Positions 1 to 8,237 are shown, counted from the first letter of the stretch. The stretch: 64,000 nt of DNA from Muribaculaceae bacterium (GCA_023667015.1 JAMPAX010000001.1:729151-793150); one strand, 5' to 3'. Program-made: numbers and translations. Notes: generated by a model not told the origin, from the letters alone.

Positions 1-10
1 TCTCGTTGTG

Positions 11-361
11 TCATTTCTTCTTGAGGTATTTGGCTTTGACTATCTCGTAGGATTGCTTCACGAGGTCGAGGATTTCAGAGTCGGAGACATCACCGCCGAA
101 ATTGAGTTGTATCCAATATTTCGCCATCATGTTTCGCTGACGCTCAACGGAGTTGCGCGTCTCATGCAATTCAGCAATCTTCTCCGGAGTGTTCTTGACC
201 ACAGCGTAAGTAAAGTTATCCATATCAACCATGCAGAACATGTGGTCACATACATAGAACACCAGCACCGAGTCAAACCTCGCTGCAAACTTGCCGAAAG
301 GAGTCTTCTCCGTAATCTCCCCAAGCGAAAGGCAATATTCTCTGAACTCCTCAATGTTCAT
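11..361 (-). CDS. MmcQ/YjbR family protein
   Basis: A 116-residue protein starting MNIEEFREYC. The ending KYWIQLNFGGDVSDSEILDL followed by SYEIV matches the MmcQ/YjbR fold, whose members end with a similar tryptophan and SY..V pattern. The family has a CyaY-like fold and is often called DNA-binding, but its biochemical role is not settled. An upstream in-frame ATG at 418 would add 19 basic residues unlike the family, so I chose 361. It is the last gene of a minus-strand cluster and begins 11 bp after the ferredoxin stop. No odd features seen. Confidence 0.8.
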   Translation of the reverse strand: MNIEEFREYCLSLGEITEKTPFGKFAARFDSVLVFYVCDHMFCMVDMDNFTYAVVKNTPEKIAELHETRNSVERQRNMMAKYWIQLNFGGDVSDSEILDLVKQSYEIVKAKYLKKK

Positions 362-372
362 TATAGAACTTT

Positions 373-603
373 TTATGAGATGCTGACGATTGCGCCATTT
401 TCGCATACGCGGACGCATTTCTTACAGCCAATGCAGTTGTCAGCATCCTGCACACGAATATGACGATGCCCAAGAAAATCAATCTTCCCGAACACCTGTT
501 TTGGGCAGGATTCATAACATTTCCAACAAGCCACACAGTTGTGTGCATTGACGGATACAAAAGCCGTCTGACGGCGATGTCGTAGTTTATTGATGATATT
601 CAT
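373..603 (-). CDS. Two-cluster 4Fe-4S ferredoxin
   Basis: A 76-residue protein with two classic 4Fe-4S binding motifs: C23-x2-C26-x2-C29-x3-C33-P and C57-x2-C60-x2-C63-x3-C67. Such small bacterial ferredoxins carry low-potential electrons in the cytoplasm. The spacing between the motifs (22 residues between C33 and C57, with FLGHRHIRV) is larger than in minimal clostridial ferredoxins, so this is closer to 4Fe-4S dicluster domain proteins. Its start overlaps the 3' end of the HD-domain gene by 17 bp in another frame, which suggests translational coupling. The partner redox enzyme is not visible in the window. Confidence 0.85.
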   Translation of the reverse strand: MNIINKLRHRRQTAFVSVNAHNCVACWKCYESCPKQVFGKIDFLGHRHIRVQDADNCIGCKKCVRVCENGAIVSIS

Positions 604-1279
604 ATCTTTCTGTATTTGTTGGGTGACATTGAGGACAAGTGCAGCCGATTAGATGAGGGTTGGTAAGTGTGTCATACAGATAGTCGAACTTCTGACGCAG
701 AAGTGACTCGTTCTTTATTATTTCACGAAGAGCGTTGAGGCGAGCCACATTGGGGCTATTGTCAAACCAGAGCCGGAGGTAGCCGCCTTCGGCATATTTG
801 TTGTGGAGATGGTCGAGGGTGCGTTGCCAATGTCCTTCTTTATCGAGGTGGGGATAGTTGGCGAGTCCATATTGCACCGTGCGGAGAATGATTGTGTCGG
901 GGTCGATAAAGCGGTCTGCTTCAGCGACGATTTTGCCGTAGATGCTTCTCGGCTCATGGTCGGATGATGCCCGGTGGTCTTCACACGCCTGAGCCATAGT
1001 TTCTATCTGCTCCTCGCCGAACCAATCGCGCAGCCACATATCTTCACGGACAATCCTTCCCGACACAAGATGATGCGTCTTGCGATCAGCGGTAAGTCCG
1101 GTATCATGATAAGCTGCTATCGCATAAACCATGTTCATATCCACTTCGAGGTCAGTCGCAATCGCCATGCTCTGCTCAATAACCATATCGACATGATTCC
1201 GCTGATGCGCCGCATCAAAATCGTCATACAGCGACAGTATGTTGGTCTCGATATAGTTTTTCAGTGACTCGTCAACCAT
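587..1279 (-). CDS. HD-domain phosphohydrolase-like protein
   Basis: A 230-residue protein with the HD metal-binding signature: an early His-rich stretch (AHQRNHV), the AAYHDTGL motif near residues 56-63, a later ACEDHRASS and an acidic AEADRFIDPD segment. HD proteins hydrolyse phosphate esters, often of nucleotides; the substrate here cannot be told. The C-terminus carries CTCPQCHP, a possible small metal knuckle. I chose the ATG at 1279 (MVDESLK) over the upstream ATG at 1312 because it forms an 8-bp overlap with the stop of the preceding membrane gene, a common coupling arrangement. The ferredoxin gene overlaps its end. Confidence 0.75.
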   Translation of the reverse strand: MVDESLKNYIETNILSLYDDFDAAHQRNHVDMVIEQSMAIATDLEVDMNMVYAIAAYHDTGLTADRKTHHLVSGRIVREDMWLRDWFGEEQIETMAQACEDHRASSDHEPRSIYGKIVAEADRFIDPDTIILRTVQYGLANYPHLDKEGHWQRTLDHLHNKYAEGGYLRLWFDNSPNVARLNALREIIKNESLLRQKFDYLYDTLTNPHLIGCTCPQCHPTNTERYEYHQ

Positions 1280-1583
1280 TGTCTTTTCTTCTGATATATT
1301 TATCACGTTCATAGTCTCGATTTATTCGATAGACATAAACAACGTAGATAATCACGCCAATCAGCGCAAGGACACCTGCACAACCGCGCAATAATAAATA
1401 CCACCAATCGGAAAGATTATTCATAGTTGCAATCATAATTGCGAACAATACTATATCTGCTATAAAGAATCCGAGGGCCGTATATTTCAAACGTTTATAT
1501 TTTGTGCTTTTATATCTCTGATTCAATTCCTCTCGACGAACAAGAAACTTTTCCATACTGTTTTCTCTTTTCATAATCATCAT
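1272..1583 (-). CDS. Small membrane protein, unknown function
   Basis: A 103-residue protein with a basic N-terminal stretch (RREELNQRYKSTKYKRLKYT), two hydrophobic segments at about residues 35-53 and 62-85, and a highly charged end (RINRDYERDKYIRRKDNG). This suggests two membrane helices with both ends in the cytoplasm. I do not recognise the family. It lies between a truncated RecD2-like gene (8 bp upstream) and the HD gene, whose start overlaps its stop. Three ATGs lie close together at the start (MMIM), so the exact start is uncertain by a few residues. Confidence 0.6.
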   Translation of the reverse strand: MMIMKRENSMEKFLVRREELNQRYKSTKYKRLKYTALGFFIADIVLFAIMIATMNNLSDWWYLLLRGCAGVLALIGVIIYVVYVYRINRDYERDKYIRRKDNG

Positions 1584-1590
1584 ACTTTAT

Positions 1591-2580
1591 TTAGGCGTCG
1601 ATTGGCGCCTGTTGCACCTCGTCATAGACAATGCCGTTGTTCGGTGCAGAGCCATATTGCATTTCCGGCTCGGCGGCAATACTGTTGTCGAATATGTTTT
1701 TCTCGGCAAGAAGGGTTTTCAGTCGGTTGGCAGAGCCATTCTCCGCATAGTAAAACGGTGGCAGATAGACCACATCATTGTCGGCAATAACATCCTTTGC
1801 CTCAATCATCTCGGCGAGAGCCTGACGCACCGGGGCTTCCTCAGCCTCCAACAGTTTGATGGCTTCCTCAACCAACTGTTCCGGCTCGGCATACACATGG
1901 CCGTCCTCCGCAAGTTCGTTGAGTGTGTAGAGTATTCCGCTGCGGCAACGGCGAGGGTCATTCTTCCCATAGCCCATCTTCGATGCTATGCCGTCAGCGG
2001 TCTTGAAACCTATGCCCCAGATGTCATCAGCCAACTGATAAGGATTCTCCTTGACTTTGGCTATGGATTCTTTCTCATACTTCCGGTAGATCTTGGCGGC
2101 AAAGGCAGTGCTTACGCCATGCCCTTGCAGGAACACCATAACCTCCTTGATGTCTTTCTGTTTCTCCCAACTCTCCTTGATACGCTCAACTCGTTTCTTA
2201 CCGAGTTTAGGCACTTCCAATAGTCGGTCAGGCTCATTGTCTATGACATTCAGAGTCTCAGTGCCAAATTTGCTGACAATGGACTTGGCAAACACCGGGC
2301 CTATACCCTTAACCAATCCCGAGCCGAGATACTTCTCAATGCCATAGATTGTGGCCGGCATAACCTCCGTCCATGTCTGTACCACAAACTGCTGACCATA
2401 CCGCGCATCCACTTTCCAGTCCCCATCGCAGAGAAGCACAGAGCCGACAGGCACGTCCAAGAGCGAGCCGGTCAAAGTCACGAGGTTGTCATACCCCTTG
2501 ACCTTAACCTTCATCACCGACCATCCGTTCTCCGGATTCTGGTAAGTGATATGCTCCACAACGCACCGCAGCTTAATCAT
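1591..2580 (-). pseudogene. RecD2-like helicase, N-terminal fragment only
   Basis: A 329-residue product matching the N-terminal half of RecD2-type SF1B helicases: an OB-like start with NPENGWSVMKVKVKGY, helix-hairpin-helix segments (IGPVFAKSIVSKFG, LLEVPKLGKKRVERIKESWE), then the DDIWGIGFKTADGIASKMG region. RecD2 proteins are normally over 700 residues and continue into Walker A and helicase motifs right after a VYDEVQ-type motif. Here the frame ends VYDEVQQAPIDA and stops, so both RecA-like motor domains are missing. It may be a decayed gene or a retained stand-alone N-domain; the frame itself is otherwise clean. It heads the minus-strand accessory cluster. Confidence 0.75.
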
Positions 2581-2757
2581 TGTACGAGTATCTTCTTGTT
2601 CTTCTATTGATTCTTTAAGGAATTTAGCGTTAGTCGCTGGATATTAAGATGCAAAATTAATGAAAATCCGCGAGATTTCAGTCAGATTCTTCGACTCAAA
2701 AGCCTCAACTGTCGGAGTTTTTTTCGTAACTTTTTAAATTAAAACCCTCAATTCCGC
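2581..2757. other. Divergent intergenic region
   Basis: A 177-bp AT-rich spacer between the RecD2-like fragment (minus) and the methyltransferase remnant (plus). It must hold both promoters if either is transcribed, but I found no convincing TTG/TAnnTTTG pair. Confidence 0.4.
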
Positions 2758-3669
2758 ATGGCAAACACGAATCTGCAAGGCGCGAAAAACGCGAAGAATG
2801 ATGAATTTTATACTCAATATTACGATATTGAACGCGAGGTAAACGCTTATCTTGAGTTCAACCCTGACGTATTCCGAGGTAAGACTGTGCTTTTGCCCTG
2901 TGATGATCCGGAATGGAGTAATTTTACGCTCTATTTCGCCCAACACTTTCAGACGCTGAGCTTGAAGAAACTCATATCTACAAGCTATGCTCCTGAAAGC
3001 AAACGTTTCAAAACACCTTATCAACCTTCGCTCTTTGAACATGAAGCTCCGCAGTTCGACCCGGCTAAGACCTCTATCAGGGGTAAGATATTCATGCTTG
3101 ACCATGATATAGACGGTGACGGACGTATTGACTTTCATGACCTACAATGGGAATATCTTGAAGGCGATGGCGATTTCCGTAGTGCCGAAATTCGTAAATA
3201 GCGTGATGAAGCAGACATAATTGTCACAACCCCGCCATTTTCACTATTCAGAGAGTTCCTTGCTTGGATTGTAGAAGCCAATAAGAAATTCATTATCATT
3301 GGGAATATGAATGCAATAACCTATAGAGAGGTATTTCCGCTGATAATGAAAAATAAGATATGGCTTGGTAATGGATTCCATCATGGGAACGCATATTTTC
3401 GGCCTGTGGGAGAAAGAGAATATGCTAATGGTGTAAAAGATGACACCACGGGTCTTGTAAAATTTAGAAATTGTTGTTGGTTTACTAATCTTGACCATGG
3501 CCGACGTCACCAACCACTATCTCTTATGTCCGAAGAAGAAAATATCATGTATTCCAAGCATAAAGAGATTCGGGGTAAGGGGTATCAATATTACGATAAC
3601 TATGATGCAATAGAAGTCCCATTTACTGATGCAATACCATCTGATTACACTTGTATTGTCCTGAAATAG
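2758..3669 (+). pseudogene. EcoRI-type adenine-N6 methyltransferase, broken
   Basis: Read in one frame, this region encodes an EcoRI-methylase-like protein: KNDEFYTQYYDIEREVNAY, the CDDPEWSNFTLYF block, GDGDFRSAEIR, then VTTPPFSLFREF and GNMNAITYREVFP. The family methylates adenine in DNA with S-adenosylmethionine. Three lesions are visible. A TAG stop at 3199-3201 sits after RSAEIRK and the same frame resumes with RDEADIIV. The catalytic (N/D)PPF motif reads TPPF. The end stops at AIPSDYTCIVLK, roughly 90 residues short of family members, inside a long hairpin. No restriction nuclease gene is next to it. I read it as a decayed orphan methyltransferase. Confidence 0.8.
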
Positions 3670-3732
3670 GTTGACTTGGAATTAATCCTTAAATAGGTTT
3701 AATTCCAAGTCAACCTATTTCCGGACAATACA
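3652..3732. repeat. Long inverted repeat at the methyltransferase end
   Basis: Arms 3652-3685 and 3699-3732 are complementary over 34 bp with one mismatch (3662/3722) around a 13-nt loop. The left arm carries the last codons and stop of the methyltransferase remnant. This is longer than an ordinary terminator and sits where the gene is truncated. It may act as a terminator or mark a rearrangement. Confidence 0.85.
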
Positions 3733-3798
3733 CAGTAACCACAATATGTCAAACAGTGACCAATCTGTGACTAAGCGGAGACAAAAGCGGATAAGATT

Positions 3799-3829
3799 AA
3801 AGCCTGTAAATCAATGATTTACAGGCTTT
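3799..3829 (-). terminator. Terminator of tRNA-Ser
   Basis: A 15-bp perfect stem with a 1-nt centre as written, just 3' of tRNA-Ser on the minus strand. The minus strand continues with a weak T-rich tail (CTTTAATCTT). Confidence 0.6.
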
Positions 3830-3844
3830 GCCACCCTTAGGTTG

Positions 3845-3929
3845 CGGAGAGAGAGGGATTCGAACCCCCGGAGGTGTGACCCTCGTCGGTTTTCAAGACC
3901 GATGCAATCGACCACTCTGCCATCTCTCC
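3845..3929 (-). tRNA. tRNA-Ser (anticodon UGA)
   Basis: On the minus strand the acceptor stem GGAGAGA pairs with TCTCTCC, followed by discriminator G. The anticodon loop CTTGAAA gives UGA. There is a long class II variable arm typical of tRNA-Ser, and a T arm GGGGGTTCGAATCCCTC with one G-T pair. CCA is not encoded. The 3' end faces the accessory block at 1-3.7 kb, the side where integrating elements usually insert. Confidence 0.95.
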
Positions 3930-3978
3930 AATATGTATATCATAACTGTTCTCCGAGCAGAGATTTAGTTTGACGATG

Positions 3979-4009
3979 CAAAGGTAATACCTTTTTTCTT
4001 TATTTGCAA
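3979..4009 (-). promoter_or_regulatory. Promoter of tRNA-Ser
   Basis: On the minus strand, TTG (4007-4009) is followed after 20 bp by TACCTTTG (3979-3986), the Bacteroidetes primary sigma pattern TTG-N19-21-TAnnTTTG. Transcription would start about 43 bp before the tRNA. Confidence 0.8.
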
Positions 4010-4018
4010 ATTAATTTA

Positions 4019-4053
4019 CACTCCGATTTCGATTTTTTATCGAAACCGGAGTG
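4019..4053 (-). terminator. Terminator after the exported protein gene
   Basis: Arms of 15 bp (4019-4033 and 4039-4053) with one mismatch and a T-only loop, 18 bp past the stop codon at 4072. The tail is weak, so confidence is moderate. Confidence 0.6.
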
Positions 4054-4071
4054 GCTTATAGGTTTATGAGA

Positions 4072-4977
4072 TTATTTGTTGTAGCGTTTTACTACTTTCC
4101 CATTGGAAAGGACTTCTATTATTAAACCTTTGGCATGGGCGTTTGTGGCAAAACCTGCCGGGGTGAAATAGCGTGAGGAACCTTGAGGAATATCTCCCAC
4201 TGTTGCAACTGAGGATTCGGCCGACCAGTTGAATGTCAGCGTGTCAGTTTCATATTTATCAGTTATTTTCGCTGATGAGGGATAGCCATCGGGGAGTGTA
4301 GCCCACTCTAAGGTAGTAGTGTCTACGGTAGCTTCGAACTCAGTGGTGGAGATTTTTGAGGGAAGATTAGCCGGAACTTCACCGAGAAATCCGGCCAATG
4401 CTACATATTCCATGTCATCGATGTCAATGTCGAAGAATCTTTCTAAGAGGCAGAGATTTCCAACGTTCTCAATGTCAGTATATTTTATTGTAGAGATTTC
4501 TGCCTCTCCGGGATGGTAGTTGTCTGTGTATGTCAAGCCGGTAATGTTGCCGCCATACCATGTCAACCTTGTTTCCTCGATGTCAGTTCCTTGGTGCTGT
4601 TCGAAGGACGTGAGAAATTGGCCGGTGTATCCGAACACGAGGTAGTCATCATCCGGCACTCCGTTTTCTATCGAAGTTGTCTTTACAACATTGCCGTCAT
4701 CGTTGAGAGTCATGTTGTAGATCGTTGTATCGATAGGCTCGCCGGGCTCTTGGTCCACACGCGTAAGGACGAGAATCTTCTCCGCAGTCTTGGAGTAGTC
4801 GAAGGTGAAGGTAGAGTGATCATCAATAATCTCGATAAGGCGGCCGGAGGTATCATACTTGATAGATGTTGTGGAAGAGCCATATGGATATGTTTCCACA
4901 ATCGACTCAAGGGAGCGCGCCCCGGAGGGGAGTGCTGCAAGCAGAGCAACTGCCAAGAGGATGTAATGTTTCTTCAT
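4072..4977 (-). CDS. Exported protein, unknown function
   Basis: A 301-residue protein. It begins MKKHYILLAVALLAALPSGA, a Sec signal peptide with cleavage likely after SGA, so I chose 4977 over an upstream ATG at 5037. The mature part is acidic and rich in Thr, Asp and Tyr, with beta-type repeated phrases (YDTSGRLIEIIDD, YTGQFLTSFEQ, LTWYGGNITGLTYTD) resembling YD/RHS-like or DUF4595-type repeats often found in Bacteroidales exported proteins. The last residues GLIIEVLSNGKVVKRYNK resemble the end of a secretion-tail domain. Single gene with its own terminator. Function unknown. Confidence 0.7.
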   Translation of the reverse strand: MKKHYILLAVALLAALPSGARSLESIVETYPYGSSTTSIKYDTSGRLIEIIDDHSTFTFDYSKTAEKILVLTRVDQEPGEPIDTTIYNMTLNDDGNVVKTTSIENGVPDDDYLVFGYTGQFLTSFEQHQGTDIEETRLTWYGGNITGLTYTDNYHPGEAEISTIKYTDIENVGNLCLLERFFDIDIDDMEYVALAGFLGEVPANLPSKISTTEFEATVDTTTLEWATLPDGYPSSAKITDKYETDTLTFNWSAESSVATVGDIPQGSSRYFTPAGFATNAHAKGLIIEVLSNGKVVKRYNK

Positions 4978-5037
4978 AAATATATTAGTTTTAGATTCAC
5001 TGAGTTGGTAAAATTTTTCTAACAAACTGATTGCCAA

Positions 5038-5286
5038 GATATCAAAACTAAAATCTTAACTTATGATATATTGGATATCAGTATTATACATAAATTGCCA
5101 TACTGTTATAGATAAGATTCAGATTTGTTTAAACTACTTTTCAAAATAACAAAGGGAATTGCAGAAAGTTGCAAATAAATTAAGAAATAATGAATAAATT
5201 TTGTTAAATTTGTAGAGATTGTCGGCTTGAGTGCAAGAAATAGATAGCCGAAAGAAGATATTATCAACTTAAATTAGCTATATTAC
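5038..5286. other. Divergent intergenic region
   Basis: An AT-rich spacer between the exported protein (minus) and nfeD-like (plus) genes. TAAATTTG at 5205-5212 fits the -7 box of the nfeD promoter, but no TTG lies at the right distance upstream, so this is a weak call. Confidence 0.4.
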
Positions 5287-5739
5287 ATGGAAATATGGGC
5301 AATCTGGCTGATAATTGCAGCCGTAATGGTAATAGTTGAGATAATGTTTCAGAGTGTATGGACGCTATGCTTGGCAGTAGGATGCTTGTGCGGTGCGATA
5401 GCAGATGCCTTTGATATGGAATTGGTGTGGCAGATTGTCATAATGGCAGTTTGTTCAGTAGCGGCATTTCCGGCATTGTTGCCCCTGTTCAATAAATGGC
5501 ATCGAAGAAGTCTGCCCCAGCGCGACTTGCGCACGGGCATGGACGCACTGTTAGGGCGTCGCGGAGTGGTAATCGACGAGATCAAGCCGGGTAAACTCGG
5601 ACGTATACGAATCGATGGCGACCGCTGGCAGGCTCGTATGCCGGATATTCAAGAGACGGTAGGCAGAGGTGTCGAGGTTGTTGTCACAGCCTACGACAGT
5701 ATAGTTTTGACCGTATCGCTCGCGTCGGAAAGGGAATAG
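5287..5739 (+). CDS. NfeD-like membrane protein
   Basis: A 150-residue protein. Hydrophobic segments at about residues 5-25, 27-40 and 46-68 are followed by a soluble beta-rich domain from residue 80 (MDALLGRRGVVIDEIKPGKLGRIRIDGDRWQAR). That is the short NfeD architecture: membrane anchor plus a C-terminal OB-fold. NfeD proteins accompany SPFH proteins and are thought to help organise membrane microdomains. The SPFH gene follows 39 bp downstream on the same strand, which supports the call. Confidence 0.85.
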   Translation: MEIWAIWLIIAAVMVIVEIMFQSVWTLCLAVGCLCGAIADAFDMELVWQIVIMAVCSVAAFPALLPLFNKWHRRSLPQRDLRTGMDALLGRRGVVIDEIKPGKLGRIRIDGDRWQARMPDIQETVGRGVEVVVTAYDSIVLTVSLASERE

Positions 5740-5778
5740 GATAGAAATATATATTATAATATTATTAGGTTATTAATT

Positions 5779-6756
5779 ATGGTAAGTATCATATTAGCAG
5801 TAGTTGCCGTAGGGTTGGCGATAGCAATCATTTCGGCGGGAGTGAAAGTCGTGCCACAGTCTGAGACTCGTGTCATAGAGCGTTTGGGTCGTTTCCATGC
5901 AGTGCTTTCTCCAGGTCTTAATTTTATCATTCCGTTTGTAGATCGTCCGAAGACTATCTATACTCGCCGCATCGAGACAAGTGTAGGCGGGCGGTCGATA
6001 GTACGCACTACGGCCACTTCCGTCATCGACCTTCGTGAGCAGGTATATGACTTCCCTTCACAACAGGTTATCACCCGCGATAATGTGACTACGGAAATCA
6101 ATGCGCTGATATATTTTCAGATTACAGACCCCAAGAAGGCTGTCTATGAGATCGACAACCTTCCCAACGCTATAGAGAAGCTTACGCAGACATCACTGAG
6201 AAATGTCATTGGTGAGCTTGAGCTTGATGAGACTCTCTCCTCGCGCGACACCATCAACGCGCGCCTGCAGAATATCCTTGACGATGCCACCAATAAGTGG
6301 GGTGTAAAGGTCAACCGCGTTGAGCTTCAGGATATCACTCCGCCGGAGTCGGTGCGTATAGCTATGGAGAAGCAGATGCAGGCGGAGCGCAACAGGCGTG
6401 CGGAAATTCTTAATGCTGAGGGTGAGAAGCAGTCGTTGATACTTCGTTCTGAGGGTGAAAAGACCTCCAAGATCAATGCAGCGGAGGCCACCAAAGCGGC
6501 CGAAATCCTGCGGGCTGAGGGTGAGGCGAAGGCCATCATCCTCAATGCAGAGGCAGAGGCTGATGCTATTCGCAGGGTAGCGGCTGCAGTAGCTGCGGGA
6601 AGTACAGATCCGGCTACCTACATGCTTGCAATGAAATATATAGAGACCCTGAAGAGTCTAAACTCCGGCCCGAATACCAAGACCGTCTTTCTACCCTATG
6701 AGGCTTCATCGGTGCTCTCCTCTATTGGTTCGATAAAGAATCTGTTCAATCAATAA
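5779..6756 (+). CDS. SPFH/Band 7 (stomatin-like) protein
   Basis: A 325-residue protein with an N-terminal membrane anchor (residues 3-22), the band-7 domain with VKVVPQSETRVIERLGRFHA and LSPGLNFIIPFVDR, then a long Ala/Glu-rich coiled coil (about 205-275) with repeats such as ILRAEGEAKAIILNAEAEAD. This matches the QmcA/stomatin group, which forms membrane-bound oligomeric scaffolds linked to proteolysis and membrane order. It follows the NfeD gene and is followed 3 bp later by a Fur-type gene, so the three are probably one transcript. Confidence 0.9.
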   Translation: MVSIILAVVAVGLAIAIISAGVKVVPQSETRVIERLGRFHAVLSPGLNFIIPFVDRPKTIYTRRIETSVGGRSIVRTTATSVIDLREQVYDFPSQQVITRDNVTTEINALIYFQITDPKKAVYEIDNLPNAIEKLTQTSLRNVIGELELDETLSSRDTINARLQNILDDATNKWGVKVNRVELQDITPPESVRIAMEKQMQAERNRRAEILNAEGEKQSLILRSEGEKTSKINAAEATKAAEILRAEGEAKAIILNAEAEADAIRRVAAAVAAGSTDPATYMLAMKYIETLKSLNSGPNTKTVFLPYEASSVLSSIGSIKNLFNQ

Positions 6757-6759
6757 GAG

Positions 6760-7170
6760 ATGAGTGGTAATGCCGAGGAATTGCTGACCCACAAAGGAGT
6801 GAAGCCTACCAGCAACAGGGTGCTGGTAGTGCGATCTCTGATGGAGGCTGAATCCCCACTGAGTTTATTGGAGCTGGAGGCAAGTATAGGGACAGTAGAC
6901 AAGTCGGGGATTTCGAGAGCCCTGACCCTCTTTGCAGCACATGACATCGTGCATAGTATAGATGACGGATGCGGATCGATACGCTACGAATTGTGCCCGG
7001 CAGAAGATCACTGCACGATAGCCGACCAGCATGTTCATTTTCATTGTGAGAAATGCCATAAGACCTATTGCCTTGACAACGTAGGCATACCGGAGGTGCG
7101 ACTCCCGGAGGGATTCTCCGCACATGCTGTCAACTACGTAGTCAAAGGTGTATGTGTCAATTGCCGTTGA
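6760..7170 (+). CDS. Fur-family metal-responsive regulator
   Basis: A 136-residue protein with an N-terminal winged helix (VKPTSNRVLVVRSL and VDKSGISRALTLFAAHDIVH) and a C-terminal metal site. HVHFHC holds H91, H93, H95 and C96; C96-x2-C99 and C132-x2-C135 form the structural zinc site usual in Fur proteins. Whether it senses iron, zinc or peroxide cannot be told. Co-transcription with an NfeD/SPFH pair is an uncommon setting. The last four codons and stop lie inside a 46-bp perfect palindrome. Confidence 0.85.
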   Translation: MSGNAEELLTHKGVKPTSNRVLVVRSLMEAESPLSLLELEASIGTVDKSGISRALTLFAAHDIVHSIDDGCGSIRYELCPAEDHCTIADQHVHFHCEKCHKTYCLDNVGIPEVRLPEGFSAHAVNYVVKGVCVNCR

Positions 7171-7202
7171 TTACGATAATTATCGTAATCAACGGCAATT
7201 GA
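7157..7202. terminator. 46-bp perfect palindrome spanning the fur-like stop
   Basis: Positions 7157-7202 are self-complementary with no mismatch and no loop. The TGA at 7168-7170 lies inside the left arm. It would form a strong RNA hairpin at the end of the nfeD-SPFH-fur transcript. Confidence 0.85.
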
Positions 7203-7328
7203 TAGTGGGTAGCAAGCAGAAACTTTGAATTTAAATTGAACAGCTACTTATATAAAATGGCCACTTAGACTTCAACCTATAAACGAATAAGTTTATAAAC
7301 CAACAAGTTCTGCCGGGCTGAACTTGTT

Positions 7329-8012
7329 TTAAAGATAACGGCGGCTGATGACGTTCAGACGGTCGTCGAGATTGAATACCTGTGGGGCCCCCGTGGGTAT
7401 TTCTTCTTTAAGAATCTCCTCCGGGGTCATGTGAAGTAGCATCATTGTCAGCGCACGCAGGGAATTGCCGTGGGCGGCAACAAGCACAGTACGATGCAGA
7501 CGAAGAGCCGGGATAATCAATTCCTCCCAGCAAGGACGCACACGTTCTATAGTAGTCTGCAGGGATTCCGTCAGAGGAAGCTCATCGCGACTCAAGTCGG
7601 CATACATCTCCTCGTGTCCCGGGAAGCGAGAGTCGTCAGCAGTAAGAGCAGGAGGAGCCACATCATAGCTGCGACGCCATATGTGTACTTGTTCCTCGCC
7701 ATACTTCTGAGCAGTCTCAGCCTTGTTAAGTCCCTGCAGAGCGCCATAATGTCGCTCATTAAGATGCCAATCCTTGACCACCGGCACCCACTCCCGCCCC
7801 ATAGCCTCAGCAGCAATCTGCAGAGTGTGGATAGCCCGGCGTAGATAGGAGGTGAAATAATACTCAGGGCGTAGCCCTGCCTTGAGGATATTTTCACCCG
7901 CCGTGCGTGCCTGACGGCGACCCTCATCAGTAAGGTCAACATCGGTCCAGCCGGTAAACAAATTCTTGAGATTCCACTCGCTCTGTCCATGTCGGAGCAT
8001 AATAATCTTCAT
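7329..8012 (-). CDS. gpmA: 2,3-bisphosphoglycerate-dependent phosphoglycerate mutase
   Basis: A 227-residue glycolytic enzyme interconverting 3- and 2-phosphoglycerate. It shows the phosphohistidine motif LRHGQSEWN, then FTGWTDVDLTDEGRRQA, the NERHYGALQGLNKAE block and the second catalytic histidine in VLVAAHGNSLRAL. This is about 20 residues shorter than E. coli GpmA, and the C-terminus ends directly after LNVISRRYL. I start at MKIIMLRHG (8012); an ATG three codons earlier (8021) is possible. It is monocistronic and divergent from topA. Confidence 0.92.
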   Translation of the reverse strand: MKIIMLRHGQSEWNLKNLFTGWTDVDLTDEGRRQARTAGENILKAGLRPEYYFTSYLRRAIHTLQIAAEAMGREWVPVVKDWHLNERHYGALQGLNKAETAQKYGEEQVHIWRRSYDVAPPALTADDSRFPGHEEMYADLSRDELPLTESLQTTIERVRPCWEELIIPALRLHRTVLVAAHGNSLRALTMMLLHMTPEEILKEEIPTGAPQVFNLDDRLNVISRRYL

Positions 8013-8133
8013 GTCTTCCATAATATTCGCTTTTAAGAAATAGACTCTAACTCAAAAACGCCATAGGTCGGTGCCGAGTTTTCAGGGAAGTGGAATTTTA
8101 TATAATAAGGTGTGGCAATTCATAAAAAAATAG

Positions 8134-8141
8134 TACCTTTG
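8134..8141 (+). promoter_or_regulatory. Probable topA -7 box
   Basis: TACCTTTG fits the TAnnTTTG -7 element, about 100 bp upstream of topA. Only a weak TGTGG stands at the -33 distance. Confidence 0.5.
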
Positions 8142-8237
8142 CGGGCGAAATTTATCCTTGTTGCAAAAAGCGGATAATAAAATAGAAGTCCATCGTATTG
8201 CAACGACATACATTTGCATAACGTTAGCATACTGCAT

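Noticed and set aside
8-463. Plus-strand open frame of 151 codons at the window start
   Set aside because: It overlaps the MmcQ and ferredoxin genes in antisense; the minus-strand proteins have clear family motifs.
1612-2223. Plus-strand open frame of 203 codons opposite the RecD2-like fragment
   Set aside because: It is antisense to a frame with clear family motifs, and its translation has no recognisable domain or sensible composition.
3199-3201. TAG read as a sense codon (recoded phage origin)
   Set aside because: The catalytic motif change and missing C-terminus already indicate decay, and the other genes in the window show no in-frame TAG.
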